Program-made: the position numbers and the translations under genes
Notes under the pieces: model-generated
Seen by the model: the letters and a program-made list of their open reading frames with translations, nothing else
What the model was told of the DNA's origin: nothing
The model's database searches: none
In this document: positions 12,279 through 26,589 of the stretch, piece after piece
Layout of the letters: every line of letters begins with the position of its first letter
Position numbering within the stretch: the stretch's first letter is position 1
Origin: Nelumbo lutea
Taxonomy: Eukaryota > Streptophyta > Magnoliopsida > Proteales > Nelumbonaceae
DNA: 64,000 nt
Assembly: GCA_022828595.1 (NCBI GenBank)
Contig: JAKGHH010000005.1
Span: 28,346,193 to 28,410,192 of the forward strand
Direction: 5' to 3'

Positions 12279-13459
12279 AGGATCACTGCTTTTTCATATC
12301 ATTGACCAACATAATCCCAACTTCAATGTATCATTTTGATTTTTCTCAAACCTAAAGGTTTCAAGGGCTTATATATTGACCTTTCTCTTTCATATCTACC
12401 ACTCCTAACCATTGAAACACACCAAAGTTTCTTTATAAGACTGCTTTTCAAAGCAATCTAATTGAGTTATTTCCCTTAAATTACAATTTTTCTACAAAAA
12501 ATATATATTTTTCATTGACTAAAGCATTTTCTACAATAGGTTTTTACTTACTTGTTTCATCAATCAATCACCAACATTGGAAAACCTCGAGGAATTGGTT
12601 TCTAAGGAAGGTTTTGCAATTCCCTTGTTGTAGAGTCGACCATAGATCTAGATGACCTCCAAGCTTAAGGTCTAAGGATGAAGGATTTTGCCTCTTCTTT
12701 TCAAAAGCATGTTCAAAATCTTTTATAAAATTTTGAGGAGTGGATCTGTGAGAAAGGTTTTGTAATTCCTTTATTACATGATTAACTAAAAAACTAGATG
12801 ATCTCCAACTAAAAGTAAAGGTTAGAAAATCCATGGAATTCAAAATTTTCAAATCATGTATTTAGAACAACAAATTTTGGAACTCATTTTTGTCATTGAA
12901 GAAAAACTACTGACATTGCATTTTGTAAATAAGGGGAATTATTCCATTGGGTTTCCTACAACAATGAGTTGTCTTATCTATTGACCCTATATGTTTTGAT
13001 GAATGCAAATTCATTGTAAGTACTAATGTTTTTGAAATATAAGTGTGCATACATATAATTTATTCCCTTAAATGGATTGATGACTCTCAAAGGAATGCAA
13101 GTCTACTTTCATGAACAAGAAGAAGAAGAAGCCAAGTTTTAGAGTCTAGAAGTTTATTACATTTGTAATGACTTGATGTAATTAGAGTACAAGAAGAATT
13201 ACAATGGGTTAAACTCACACCTACCCCAGTTCTACCAAAATCTTAGAGATCAATTGTTAATAATTAGAAAAAGTACTTAGGCTTTTCCCAAACTCTATCT
13301 TGGACAAAAATATAAGTTTATAAGACGAAGGATTTAGCTCCCAAACCATAGGAGTTGCCAACTTAAGTGATTTATTGTTGGGTTACACTCAACAGTTGAT
13401 TGCCCAAAAGGTAGTAGTAAACTAGCTATGACAGGTAAGCCTAATGTGACCCCGTAGTC
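12279..13459. other. Intergenic, no gene recognised
   Basis: Between the Harbinger element and the inverted repeat at 13.47 kb I see no gene. Two similar phrases (GAGGAATTGG...AAGGTTTTGCAATTCC near 12590, and GAGGAGTGG...AAGGTTTTGTAATTCC near 12733) suggest an old short tandem duplication of about 145 bp. Confidence 0.4.
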
Positions 13460-13467
13460 GATAGACC

Positions 13468-13579
13468 TATTCATGGGTTGGGCTCAAGCTTCACTTTTGC
13501 CAGAATTCTAATGGGTTTGATCCTGAAGCTCAAGCCCGAGATAATGTAAGTTGAGCCCGAAGCCCAACCCATGAACAAG
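13468..13579. repeat. Inverted repeat with 19-bp arms
   Basis: The left arm TATTCATGGGTTGGGCTC (13469-13486) is the near-exact reverse complement of the right arm ending CCAACCCATGAACAA (13563-13579). The loop is about 75 bp. The GGGTTGGGCTC wording resembles plant miniature elements; no clear target duplication was found. Confidence 0.6.
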
Positions 13580-13617
13580 CCTAGTAATCAACTATCAAGA
13601 AGGTAGTAGTCAACTAA

Positions 13618-13946
13618 AGGCTTGTTCATTTGCTCTGAAGTATGACATTTGAATGTGTAATAATTACATAAAGAGGTATATTGGTATTGGTGAACTTTTC
13701 TTTCCTCTAAACTTTAAATGGAAAGAGTGTTGTTCTGAATTATGAATTCTGAAAATTATCAAATATCCATTTTGACCCCATATATGAGAGTTTTTGTTTG
13801 TCTTTTTGGGGGTATCGTTGAAAAATAAAAAAGTGTATGATTGCACTTTAAAAAATAAGAGATAAGAGGAAAAGAAAAACCTTTTTTCTCTTAAAGTTAA
13901 AAGATTCATCTTAAAAGATAAGAGTTAAGAGGAAATAAACAAGCCC
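13618..13946. mobile_element. Miniature inverted-repeat element with TAA duplication (329 bp)
   Basis: The left end is AGGCTTGTTCATTTGCTC and the right end, reverse complemented, is GGGCTTGTTTATTTCCTC. The flanking trinucleotide is TAA on both sides (13615-13617 and 13947-13949), typical of Tourist/Harbinger-type miniature elements. The interior is AT-rich and non-coding. It is inserted among a cluster of AGTAGTCAACTA motifs. Confidence 0.7.
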
Positions 13947-13949
13947 TAA

Positions 13950-16500
13950 GTGTATTGTCGAGGCTGAGCTTCACCTAGTAGTCAACTACTAGAAATAAAA
14001 TATTCTCTCCTATGAGTAGTAGTCAACTACTTGGTTCTAATAATTGACTGTTCACCTCTAACAAGATGAAGTAGTTGACCACTTAGTCATAATAGTCGAC
14101 TACTTTATAAAGAAATATCAATATGTTTATAGTTAAAAGTCCAATTTCTCTTTCCTTTTCTAGTAAGCTTTCAACATCATTAGGAATGATCTCTGAATGT
14201 TTCCTAAAGTGGATTAATCCACTCCCAATGGTTATAAGCTTTCAAGCCTTAATTCATGCTATCTATGTATGAGTTAGAGCTAAAAATGTAAGGAAATACA
14301 TTGAGTAGAAAAGTTCTAACTAAGAAACTTGAATAGCAATTAGTATTCAAGCATTGTTTCATCTTTGTTAGAAAAGTTGAATGGCAATAAGTATTAAATT
14401 GCTTCTCACTAAGAAACTTGAATCTCTTCAAGTGTTGTAGCCCATATTTTCTTGTCCATTCCCTTGCATCTAAATAATTTACTTTGTATTTTCATATCAG
14501 CCTTGTAAAGGCATTTCATTTCTTATCATTTGTATTCATCATTGAACATTATAAAGTCTTGTTGGCACTCATAAGTTCTATCAATGAAAGGTCTTGTTGG
14601 CACCTATGAGTCCAACTAATGTAAAGGTTTTGTTGGCACATGGTAGTCCAATTGGTATAGTGAAATTCTCAAGAGGTTGTTTGAGAAGAGGATGTAGGCC
14701 GAGTTTGGTTGAACTTGTATTAATTTGTGTGTGCCTTTTTATTCTTCTTATTTATAATTATTGCTGATTTTCATATTCAATCCTATAGTTCTTGGATATA
14801 CAATTTCATGTCATTACTCTTAATCACTTTCATCTTGCACTCATTTTGATAAGGTAATGGTTGGGGAAGAAACTTGTATAACCCAATTCACTCCCTCCCT
14901 CCCTCCCTCCTCTTAGATTAGGCTACTTGGGTAATACTATCAAGCTTCGATTTTTAAAATACAACCTTTGACAAAGAGGGACAATCTATGAACACCACAT
15001 ATTTGCACCTTTTATGTCTTATACCAGGTCTTTTGTAGAACCTTTGAAAACTTCATCTTTGTATCAATTGAAAATCACCAACATATAGGGAAATTTTTGT
15101 CTTTTCATACATTGAATAATAATTTGATTGAATTAGACTTTTGGGATGTATAAAGGATAGAATCAAAAGTCTATGCATATCCTTTTTGCCTAAACTTGAG
15201 CTTAATTGACCATATAATTCAAGGTTAGTTGACTGAGTCAATCATAGACATCCATTTTGGAATGTTTTCATCCCTACCCAATATTAGACTTAATTGAAAT
15301 ATCAAAGCATATTAGAACATAAATCAAATCATTTTAGAGTATAGTTTGCAAGATCATACAAATCAAACAATATGCTAGTGGTTGTTCATACTCGATTGAA
15401 TCTTATACCATCCAATCAAAATCCTAACTAGATTAGAGGCATTAATCATTTGAATAAACTTGGCCATCATAAAATTTGGAGCCCTAGATCATCACAATCA
15501 AGGGTGTGCATTAGTTGATTAATTAAATGTTTCAATTTGGGATTATTTATCCAATTATTTAATATAGGGAATGCCCAAAAAAGTTTGAATTTCCTATCAC
15601 TTGCAAAGACTAAGAGTTAAAATTTCAAGACCTAACAGTCCAAAACTAGTTATGAAACTTTTATAGGTGGACTCTCCCCTTGAATAGGAAGAAGAGAGTC
15701 CATGATGAGAAGAATTCACTAAGAGTGACCTTTAAAATCCAGTTATAGTAAAACCAACTTTGTGAAAACCAACTACTTGATATTCAATAACTTTAGATAA
15801 ATATGATCTTATCCTGCTATTATATAACTCTAATTGGTCAAAAGTGCCTTCAAACTAAAAATGAACATAAACTACTTCCTAGACCTTAGAGATATTTAAG
15901 CAACCCAAGGAGTTAGGATTGCCATTCTAATATATTCGTTGGGTATTGATTGGATTGAACCCACTCCAATCTATTGCTTTGGCATTTAAAAGAATCCTCC
16001 CTCATTGCCTAAAAATAAGGGTTGACCTTTTAATCTCAAAGACCTTTGTCTAGACTTTATAAGACCCCCTATAAGTTAAGAAACCTACATAAGCTCGTGC
16101 AACAAGAAGATTCCCTAGTAATGTAAGACTGAAGTAAATGAAAAAACCTTAAAAGACCAAAGGAAAGACTTCTAAACTTGGGCAATGGTGAAGCTACATC
16201 TATCTTGAGGTAGGCCTATTATTCCAATAATATATATGGTTAATTAAATTGTTTGAATGACATAGGGGCTAGGGCATGCATTAAACATTTAGGATAGAAC
16301 AAGTAATAGATGTTCTTTTTATTGGTTAAGTTTAGTAGTTTCTTTTATCTTACTTTGAATTTTATAGCATTGAGAGGAAATGGTATAATGAAAATTGAAA
16401 TAAAATAATATATTTTTGAAAATTTTACTTCTTAAAAAGTAATGGAAATTTGAACAAACGCAGCATTAGGGTGATATCAGCAGCTAGGGTTCTAAAGATA
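13950..16500. other. Intergenic, no gene recognised
   Basis: Low-complexity and decayed repeat sequence. AGTAGTCAACTACT motifs occur near 13973 and 14014, with related forms at 14071 and 14090. A (CCCT)n tract lies at 14890-14909. Short open frames show no domain. Confidence 0.5.
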
Positions 16501-16509
16501 TAAAATGGG

Positions 16510-16955
16510 TTATGCCTCCCTCCCAAAGGATATTTTGGGGGGTCGGCCCGACACAGCCCGAGCCCATGCCATGCCATGCCACGAGCTGGGCGGGTCCATG
16601 GGTCGAGCCTTTGGCCAAACCGGGCCAAAGCTATTTATTTAAAAAAATGAAAAAAATCTTAAAATTTTTATTTTATATGAATTTTGATGCATACAATTAT
16701 TTAGTTTATTAATATATTATATACTAGATACTATTATATAATTATAATTTATATAATATATTATATAAATATAGATAAATATATATGGGTTGTGCTAGCC
16801 CGTAGGCCACAGGCGGCACAACCTACACTGTCGGGTCATGTTAGCCTAGCCCGCAGACTTGAAACCCCAAGCCCAACAAGGCTCATGAACCATCGGGCTT
16901 GGTCGGCTCAAAATTGTGTTGGGCCACGGGCGGCACAACCCAATTTACACCTCTA
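16510..16955. repeat. Two GC-rich islands, probable ends of an hAT-type element
   Basis: Two GC-rich blocks (16530-16625 and 16795-16945), rich in CGGCCCGA, GGGCCA and GGCGGCACAACC, flank a very AT-rich centre. The right end AATTTACACCTCTA (to 16955) matches the CACCCCTA-type terminus of plant hAT elements. The left end is uncertain (a TAGGGTTCTA near 16487 is one candidate) and no 8-bp duplication is clear. Confidence 0.45.
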
Positions 16956-17810
16956 TAAGGTTCCTATAGGGAATTCCTCTTAGGCATGCTCCCTCCTCCC
17001 TCATTTACTTCCTTGTTGAAACCTTCATCGATTCTCACTCCCATTGTTCTCCCAATGATCGACATACTTATTAAGTCTCCTATGTTGAAATGAGGTGAAC
17101 TTGTAGAAATCAACGAGTTATCAAGGGGACCTTCAAGACCCAACACTACCATAGTAGTGTCCGTTGACAACCACCACATTTTGATTAGGTTCAAAGATGA
17201 AAATGAATTCCTTCATGTTTGGCTAAAGGGGGAGATTATTGTCAAGGATTATATGGTTTGTTTCTTCAAGTGATTTCCTTCTTTTGATCTAGGTGAGAAC
17301 CATCAATCATGGCTATGTAGATTCATTTTTGTCGCCTCCCTATAAATCTTTACAATGAACAATATATCCAATCTATTGTATAGGTGGCTAGGGGAGTATT
17401 GAAAGTCGACCAATCTATTGCTACTCTTACTTAAACTTCAACAGCTAGGGTTTGTTTAGAGATTAGTCCTTTATAGGAGAATCCTAAGAGGTTGTGGATT
17501 AATTAAGGGAAGGAGGGTTTCTGGTAGCCAATTATCTATGAAATCATGCTTCATATTGTTGTTATTTCTACAAACAAGGCCACAGGGAAGAAAACTATCA
17601 TTAAAAGATGAAGGCAGATGACAAGGATAAGGAAAGTGTTGAGAAGGATAACAAAGTCGGTGCTAGTGGTGACAATCAAAGAACATCCTCCACTAAAATG
17701 TTGCATGAGTGAAGGATACTCCTATAACAAAGATGAAACACTAGATTTAGGGCTAATCATAGGAAATACGATATCCAAGTTTTTTTGCCCAATGGGGAAA
17801 ATGACTAATG
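16956..17810. other. Intergenic, no gene recognised
   Basis: The sequence reads vaguely like decayed LINE or gag coding text on the plus strand (for example 17280-17560), but no diagnostic motif survives. I make no gene call. Confidence 0.4.
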
Positions 17811-17814
17811 TTGT

Positions 17815-18830
17815 TGATTATGACATCAAGGGTTGACACATTTGACACAAAGGATTGAATTATTGAATTACCACCAAATAGGAAAAGAACTCCATTTTTG
17901 GGTTGGTCTTAATTAAAAATAAAAGCAATTATTCTTTGTCACAACATTTTTCTTTAATATAAAATATTAGAGATATGCTCAAATGTTTTTTACATAATTT
18001 ATATATTTTTGTTTTTTTTTTGTTTTATATTTTAATTTTTATTATTTAATTATGACTTCGCAGGTTGGCCCATTTAACTCAAAAGGTTGAGTTTTTGAGC
18101 CACCAACACAAAAAAAAAATAATTGTTATTATTGGATTGGTTTTAAATTTATATTTCATTCCAACATAAATAATAATTATTATTATTTAATTAAACTTAT
18201 TTTTCTTTAATATGATTAGTATATATGTATAACATCAGAGATGAGCCCAATTTTTCTATATTTTTATTCGTTTCTATTTTAAAATGATTTTATTTAATTA
18301 TGACATCATGGATTAGCCACTTGACCCAAATGGTTGAATTGCTTACTCGCCACCATGATAGAAAATTGTTCCATTTTTTGGGCAAATTTAAAAAAGCACA
18401 TATTTTTTTATCATTAAAAGTATTTGATGTAGATATAATTGATATATTATATTTTTTGGGGGGTGAAAACAATATCTTAAATATAGCATTCAATGAAAGA
18501 ATAGGAGTTAAATACCCTAAATATAAGACTTAATGAAAATGAATTGAATGAAGAGAAATGTAGTAATTCAAAGTACATTTTATGCCCTCACAATGAGGGG
18601 GAGATCAAATTCAAAAGTATGAGGATGCTAGTCAAGAATAGGATTCATTGATTGTTAATGAGAGTTAATACCTTGAATATAAGACAATGAGAATGATTTG
18701 AATAAAGACAAAAGTGGTTGTTCAAATTACATTTCTATCTGTACAATTAAACATGGACCAAATTCCAAAATGAGGGTATTTTAGTCAAAAAAAAGTTCCA
18801 CACTTTTAATGGTAGTATAGATAGGTCTTT
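17815..18830. repeat. Composite dispersed repeat with internal ~240-bp tandem units
   Basis: A module containing TATGACATCA..GGTTGACACATTTGAC..AAAGGTTGAATT..GAATTACCACC recurs at 17819, 18051 and 18300, giving three imperfect tandem units. It is followed by two copies of a second module (TTAAATATAAGACTTAATGA, GAATTGAATGA, TTCAAATTACATTT, TGCCCTCAC) at 18505 and 18660. The second module also occurs twice at 45.85-46.3 kb, where the GACATCACAAGTTGACC module follows it. The same two modules at both loci point to one repeat family. Confidence 0.65.
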
Positions 18831-21260
<2,430 letters not shown>

Positions 21261-22300
21261 TATTTGATTTACAAAGTCATAAATCAACCCATTTTACTTG
21301 GATGATTACCATGTTGACCTACCACTTGGAGGGAAATGTGGTTTCATTTTCAAGTTGTTTTTCAAAACATTGCTCCAAACAATGGCCCTAGCTACTTCCA
21401 TTTTCTTAATCATTTAGTACTATATGTTGAAGTCTTCTTTATCTTTTCCCCCTCTTAACTTCTATACAACATGTCCATACTAAAAAATATGTTTATTTAC
21501 ATAGACAATGTAAGAAAAATGAATTAATTATCATCAATGTATTACCTTTGAACTTGTAAATTAATCCTATCATGTAGGTTGTGAATTACATAATGGACTA
21601 TTCTAGTAATTATTATTATATTTTTAAATCTAATTGTTTAAATTGCTAATTCCATACCAAATTATTGTAGTAATTTTTACAATACCCATCAAAAAACTCA
21701 AATAAAAAAATATTGTAGTAATTTTTACCATACCAAATTATTCAAAATCAAATCTAAAAAACTCATATTTAATAACAGAATATTGAAAATGAAGCAATTT
21801 TTACAATACTCATCAACCATCATAATAATTCCTTTACGAAAAAAGTCATAATATTTCAAATTTAGTGACAAATAATCTTGGTGTTTTCATTGATTTTAAA
21901 TTATTTTTATATTTATCCGTATTCCATAAAGAGGCAAAGGCCAATGTGGACCATTGGGAGGAACTTTCCTAAAACATTTTTCTAGCGTACGTGTGATTGT
22001 GTGTTTGTTTGGGGTGGTGGTGATGTATAGGCTGATTTGTCTCCTCTAAAAAAGGATATAAGAGATCTTCTTGTTAATAGGAATTCCAATTCTGGAGGTA
22101 TTTGCTTGATGCCTGACTCAAGATCACATATGCGTTCCACGGGGCCCATATGCACATCTAAGCATGCATTGGGAACATCTTTTATACTTGCATCTCATGG
22201 GGAGATGTTCCCAGTGAACGGTAGGGATGTCCTATGGGGAGCTGATGTGAATTTGCCTGACCGCACCACACTAAAGTCCAGATCAGCCTAAGATAAATAC
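21261..22300. other. Intergenic, with a small inverted repeat
   Basis: No gene recognised. Within 22040-22265, GGGAACATCT (about 22170) and AGATGTTCCC (about 22203) form an inverted pair in a moderately GC-rich stretch, which may be a decayed miniature element. Confidence 0.4.
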
Positions 22301-22607
22301 TAGAGATGTCAGTAAATTGGGTTAATTTGGTAAACCTGCATTGGCCCGACCCTATTATGAGTTAGGGTCAATGGATGGGGTTTGATAGGATTTGGTTTTA
22401 ACTCAAACCCAACCCAAAATCAACTTTGCTCTTGACCTGATTCAACTGAACAAGGGTTTAGTATGGATCGGATCTGGTTCAGCCCAAATCCAACCACAAA
22501 AACAACCTGGTTCCTCACCTGATTTGAGTGAATACATCTGATTCAACCTAAGTCTATTTATATTGAACCCATTGCAGATTTACCATTTAACTCTACCCAC
22601 ATCCCTA
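22301..22607. mobile_element. hAT-like miniature element, probable
   Basis: The element starts TAGAGATGTCAGTAAATTGGG and ends ACCCACATCCCTA, matching the TAGGGGTGTCA/CACCCCTA terminal class. It is non-coding and rich in AACCCAACCC and GGGTTAG wording. A convincing 8-bp duplication is not visible, so age or boundary errors are likely. Confidence 0.45.
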
Positions 22608-22648
22608 TTCATAATGGGGTCACTCTTGGTCTCGGGTTGAGGTAAGTC

Positions 22649-23038
22649 TAGGGGTGTCAATTGGACTGGATTTGGTCCAATCCAATCCAGTATAAATGGA
22701 TCAGGTCCAGTTCAATCCAATGAATGTTTTGTACTAATTTGGGATTGACCTAATTCAATGTTTCAATCTATTCAAATTCATTTTAATTTAAATTGGTTTC
22801 AACCCAAACCCGATCCATTGACACATATATTATTGTCTTATATCAATGGATCAGGTATTAGCTTAATTCAATCTAATCCAATATAAATTTGTTACAGACG
22901 GACCAGGTTCAATCCAATCTAATAAATATTTTAAACCGAATTGGTCCAATTTAATATATCTTTTTGGTCCATCCAATCCGTCCAAATTGATTTTGGATTA
23001 AACGGGGTTCAATCCAAAACCGGTCCATTGACACCCTT
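22649..23038. mobile_element. hAT-like miniature element, probable
   Basis: The left end TAGGGGTGTCAATTGGAC and the right end CCATTGACACCCTTG form inverted repeats of about 16 bp. The interior is full of inverted TCCAATCCAAT / ATTGGATTGGA motifs. GAGGTAAG and GAGGCAAC near the two ends may be a diverged 8-bp duplication. It lies 40 bp from the preceding element and differs from it in sequence. Confidence 0.55.
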
Positions 23039-23877
23039 GGAGGCAACCTGTTCTAATCCCATTGACATTGGAACATTATAATACTTGTGTACCATAGACT
23101 TTTTCTTATATAGGTGATATTTCTTTTGGTTAAAAAAGAATTTAGCAAAGAAATCTGTATATGTGGCCTTGACTGAGTGTAGTGCACTACATATGATATG
23201 GACCAATTGGTTCGATATCCCATCTTTATTCGTTCTTTTGACTTTATAAGGTGGGCCCCACATTAAGGCCTAAAGGCTATGCTTTAATGAAAGAAAAAGC
23301 CTATAGGCTATCGTTCAATTAAAAAATCGACTTTTTGATGAATCCAATAGCTCATTTGGGAGGGTTTTTGCGTTGATTGATTAGGAGAATGAACCAGTCA
23401 GGGGTCCGGTTTTTGGGTTGAACGGTCCAACTGTTTTGGCAAAAAATTAAAAAATATATATATAAAAAATGGTCAAAACTGTTCAAACAGTTAATCGTCT
23501 GAATCAACAGTTTGCTGACCAAAATCAACGATTTTTAAGAAAAATCCGATTTGAAGAAAAAATGGACCGGTTCCTGACTTTTTCGATCCGGTTTTAAAAA
23601 CCATAGTGTTGACTAAACCTTTAAGCTAGTGAATTTGACACTTGCGGTCTTACCCCAAAGGTCCAAGGAATATGGCGATTCAGGTCGGGGAAAAATAGGG
23701 AGGAGAAAGAAAGAACCAACTAAAGGGACTGCCTGGTGAGAGATCATGACGTTATAGTTCCTTAGTTGTGTAATAATAGTGAGCTGGTGATTTTTGAGGA
23801 AGAGAGAGAATGGCTGTGATTTGGGAAATGAGGGTAAAATGTACGTTTCTCCCCTTTACAATGTGTCTCTTGGATGA

Positions 23878-24018
23878 GATCACATCGCCCCACAACGCCC
23901 TACATCACATCTCGACCTTATAGGGAGCATCTCGTGATGACAAATATGGAAGAGATGTGACATCATCGGAAGAAGTTCCGAAGGTAAGGCCGAGATGTGT
24001 TGTGGGGCGCTGATATGA
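23878..24018. repeat. Long imperfect hairpin (miniature element core)
   Basis: CGCCCCACAACGCCC..ACATCTCGACCTTA at 23886-23921 is the inverted partner of TAAGGCCGAGATGTGTTGTGGGGCG at 23985-24009. The arms are about 25-35 bp around a 65-bp loop. No coding potential is seen. Confidence 0.6.
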
Positions 24019-24536
24019 ATGCCTCTTGGATATATCGTTAATTGGGTCCCATATGGATTTTGGGGCCCCTATTTATAATGATTTTGGGCTTCCTGAATCC
24101 TCTTCTTGTATTCTGATTTTGTCAATTTTGCCCTTTAGTTAATATTTTAGAAAGTTCCAAAATTGATGCAATAGCTTTGTTTAAATGAATAATTGGTTTG
24201 AACCAATTCGGTCTGACTCGAGTTTGTGTCATTCAATCCAGATTAATGTACTTACATAAATCCATTGTCTTATAAAACCATTTCAAAGAAGCTACCTAAG
24301 ATGACTTTACTGGAAAATTGACTTTACGGATCATATTTTCGGCATTTTGGTTTTTTTATCCAACATGGTTTTACGGCATTTTGGGTTTCTTAGTTCATGT
24401 AATGCCATAAGCCACTACGTGAAAGCCCTCCCACACTAAGAGCTCATTTGGGAGGGCTTTTGTGTTGGTTGAGCTGTTTTGAAAAGCTACATGAGATAGC
24501 TTCACCAAAAAGTGGATTTATGACTTTTATAAATGT

Positions 24537-25174
24537 TGATACACAACTCGCTCACTCCCTCATGTTTGGTGAGGTGGTTCGAACCAAGTTTAGACCTATC
24601 AATGGCGAGCTATGATGCCAAATTGGGAGTCCAAGCTGAGGGATTCTATAAAGAGAGATAGGTTAGAGATTGGGTGTGTTTTACCTAGAAAAACACTATG
24701 ATGCTTAAGTCATAGAGGAGGTTTGATGGGAATTTTTGAGAGAGTTCAAGAGCTTTAGTGCATATACCTTTTAGAGTGTCCTTGGGTTTTTTTTATAGTT
24801 ATTAGGTGTTCAAGTGCCATTGACCAATGTCTTTGAGTTTTGTGTGGAGTTGTTTCCGTAGTTTGAGGGGATGTTGGGCCGTTAGTTGCTAAATTCGTGC
24901 AGCGGTTATAAGTTGCCCATGGGTCTTGTGTCACATGGTTTGCGTGAGATGGTCCTGTAGTTGCGTTAACAGTGTTGGAAAGGACATGGTGCGCGGGACG
25001 TTTTCAGGGTGAGATGTCGTTGTTAGTGGGCCGAGCTCGCCTCAGCTCGGCCGTGCACTTGTTATAAACTGCCATGTGTTGACCTCACGAACTGTTTTGT
25101 TGAGTCGGACGTTGTATTGCTGACAACATCCACGTGTCCCCAATTAAGTGGATTGACCAAAATACCCTTCATCA
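24537..25174 (-). mobile_element. Solo LTR of a Ty3/gypsy-type element
   Basis: On the minus strand the block begins TGATGAAGGG and ends GTATCA. It is relatively GC-rich, carries an ACACGTGG box, GCCGAGCTGAGGCGAGCTCG wording and a TATAAAAA box (minus, near 24800), and is followed by a leader-like region. TGATGAAGG is also the start of the full gypsy LTRs at 49.2 and 60.6 kb. Only one copy is present with no internal genes beside it, which fits LTR-LTR recombination. The flanks AATGT and ATAGT are at best a degraded 5-bp duplication. Confidence 0.6.
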
Positions 25175-25232
25175 ATAGTGTATAGGTTTATCATCTCATG
25201 GAATGCTAGAAGCCATTGCATGAAAGCTCTCG

Positions 25233-26336
25233 TTTAAGAAGGCTTTCATGATGTGGCTTCTCAAGTTGCAAGGTAGGCCCCACATTGAAAAGTTACAAAG
25301 TCATATTTGGTGAAAAAACCATAAAGTTAATTAGTGCCCATTTGGAAGGGCTTTCATGACATGGCCTCTCACATTACAAGGTAAGCCCCACATTGAGAGC
25401 CACGAAGCCATGTTTGGTGAAAAACTTGGACAATTGAACATATGCTTACATGAGTCATGAAAATTGACTTTTCCAACTAAGCTTTTGTTAGTAATATTTC
25501 TAAAGCCGCTCAATCAATGCTAAAAGCCCTCTCAGAACAGGGTTTTAATATTTTCTTTAAAGCAACTCAACCAAAACTGTTCAATCAAAGATTAGAATCC
25601 TTTAAGAAGGCTTTCATGATGTGGCTTCTCAAGTTGCAAGGTAGGCCCCACATTGAAAAGTTACAAAGTCATATTTGGTGAAAAAACCATAAAGTTAATT
25701 AGTGCTCATTTAGAAGGGCTTTCATGACATGGCCTCTCACATTACAAGGTAAGCCCCAAATTGAGAGCCACGAAGCCATGTTTGGTGAAAAACTTGGACA
25801 ATTGAACATATGCTTACATGAGTCGTGAAAATTGACTTTTCCAACTAAGCTTTTGTTAGTAATATTTCTAAAGCCGCTCAATCAATGCTAAAAGCCCTCT
25901 CAGAACAGGGTTTTAATATTTTCTTTAAAGCAACTCAACCAAAGCAGTTCAATCAAAGATTAGAATCCTTTAAAAGGCTTTCATGATGTGGCTTCTCAAG
26001 TTGCAAGGTAGGCCCCACATTGAAAAGTCACAAAGTCATATTTGGTGAAAAAACCATAAAGTTAATTAGTGCCCATTTGGAAGGGCTTTCATGACATGGC
26101 CTCTCACATTACAAGGTAAGCCCCACATTGAGAGCCACGAAGCCATGTTTGGTGAAAAACTTGGACAATTGAACATATGCTTACATGAGTCGTGAAAATT
26201 GATTTTTCCAACTAAGCTTTTGTTAGTAATATTTCTAAAGCCGCTCAATCAATGCTAAAAGCCCTCCCAGAACAGGGTTTTAATATTTTCTTTAAAGCAA
26301 CTCAACCAAAGCAGTTCAAACAAAGATTAGAATCCT
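25233..26336. repeat. Tandem repeat, three near-identical 368-bp units
   Basis: Units begin at 25233, 25601 and 25969 (TTTAAGAAGGCTTTCATGATG; the third has a 1-bp deletion) and end near 26336. The copies differ by only a few substitutions. Each unit has two related halves, GGCTTTCATGATGTGGCTTCTC and GGCTTTCATGACATGGCCTCTC, about 108 bp apart, so the unit is an internal dimer. The 60-codon frame on the minus strand recurs in each copy only because the DNA is duplicated. Related GAGGGCTTTTG motifs occur upstream at 23355 and 24456. Confidence 0.92.
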
Positions 26337-26589
26337 TTCAAATAGATCCTTAGGTGTTTCTTTTGGTTTAAAAGTTTGATGTTTGAAAAGCAAAAAAGTA
26401 CTTTGAGAAAAAGGGTAATCCAATGCACAAGCCTCCCACCAATGTGAGGTCTAGGGGAGGGACAAACGTACACAAACCTTACCTTTGGACATACTAAAGG
26501 TTGTTTCTAAGATTTGAACCCTAGTACCTTGACTGCAATGGAGAAACCCAACCATTGCACCAAGGCCCCCCCTTTGAATTGGTGTTATT

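Noticed and set aside
16425..16983. GC-rich short frames on both strands as genes
   Set aside because: They are hAT-type repeat ends with GGCCCGA-like wording; open frames there are due to base composition.
25331..26248. Three copies of a 60-residue protein
   Set aside because: The DNA itself is triplicated, so identical short frames are expected; there is no promoter or domain support.
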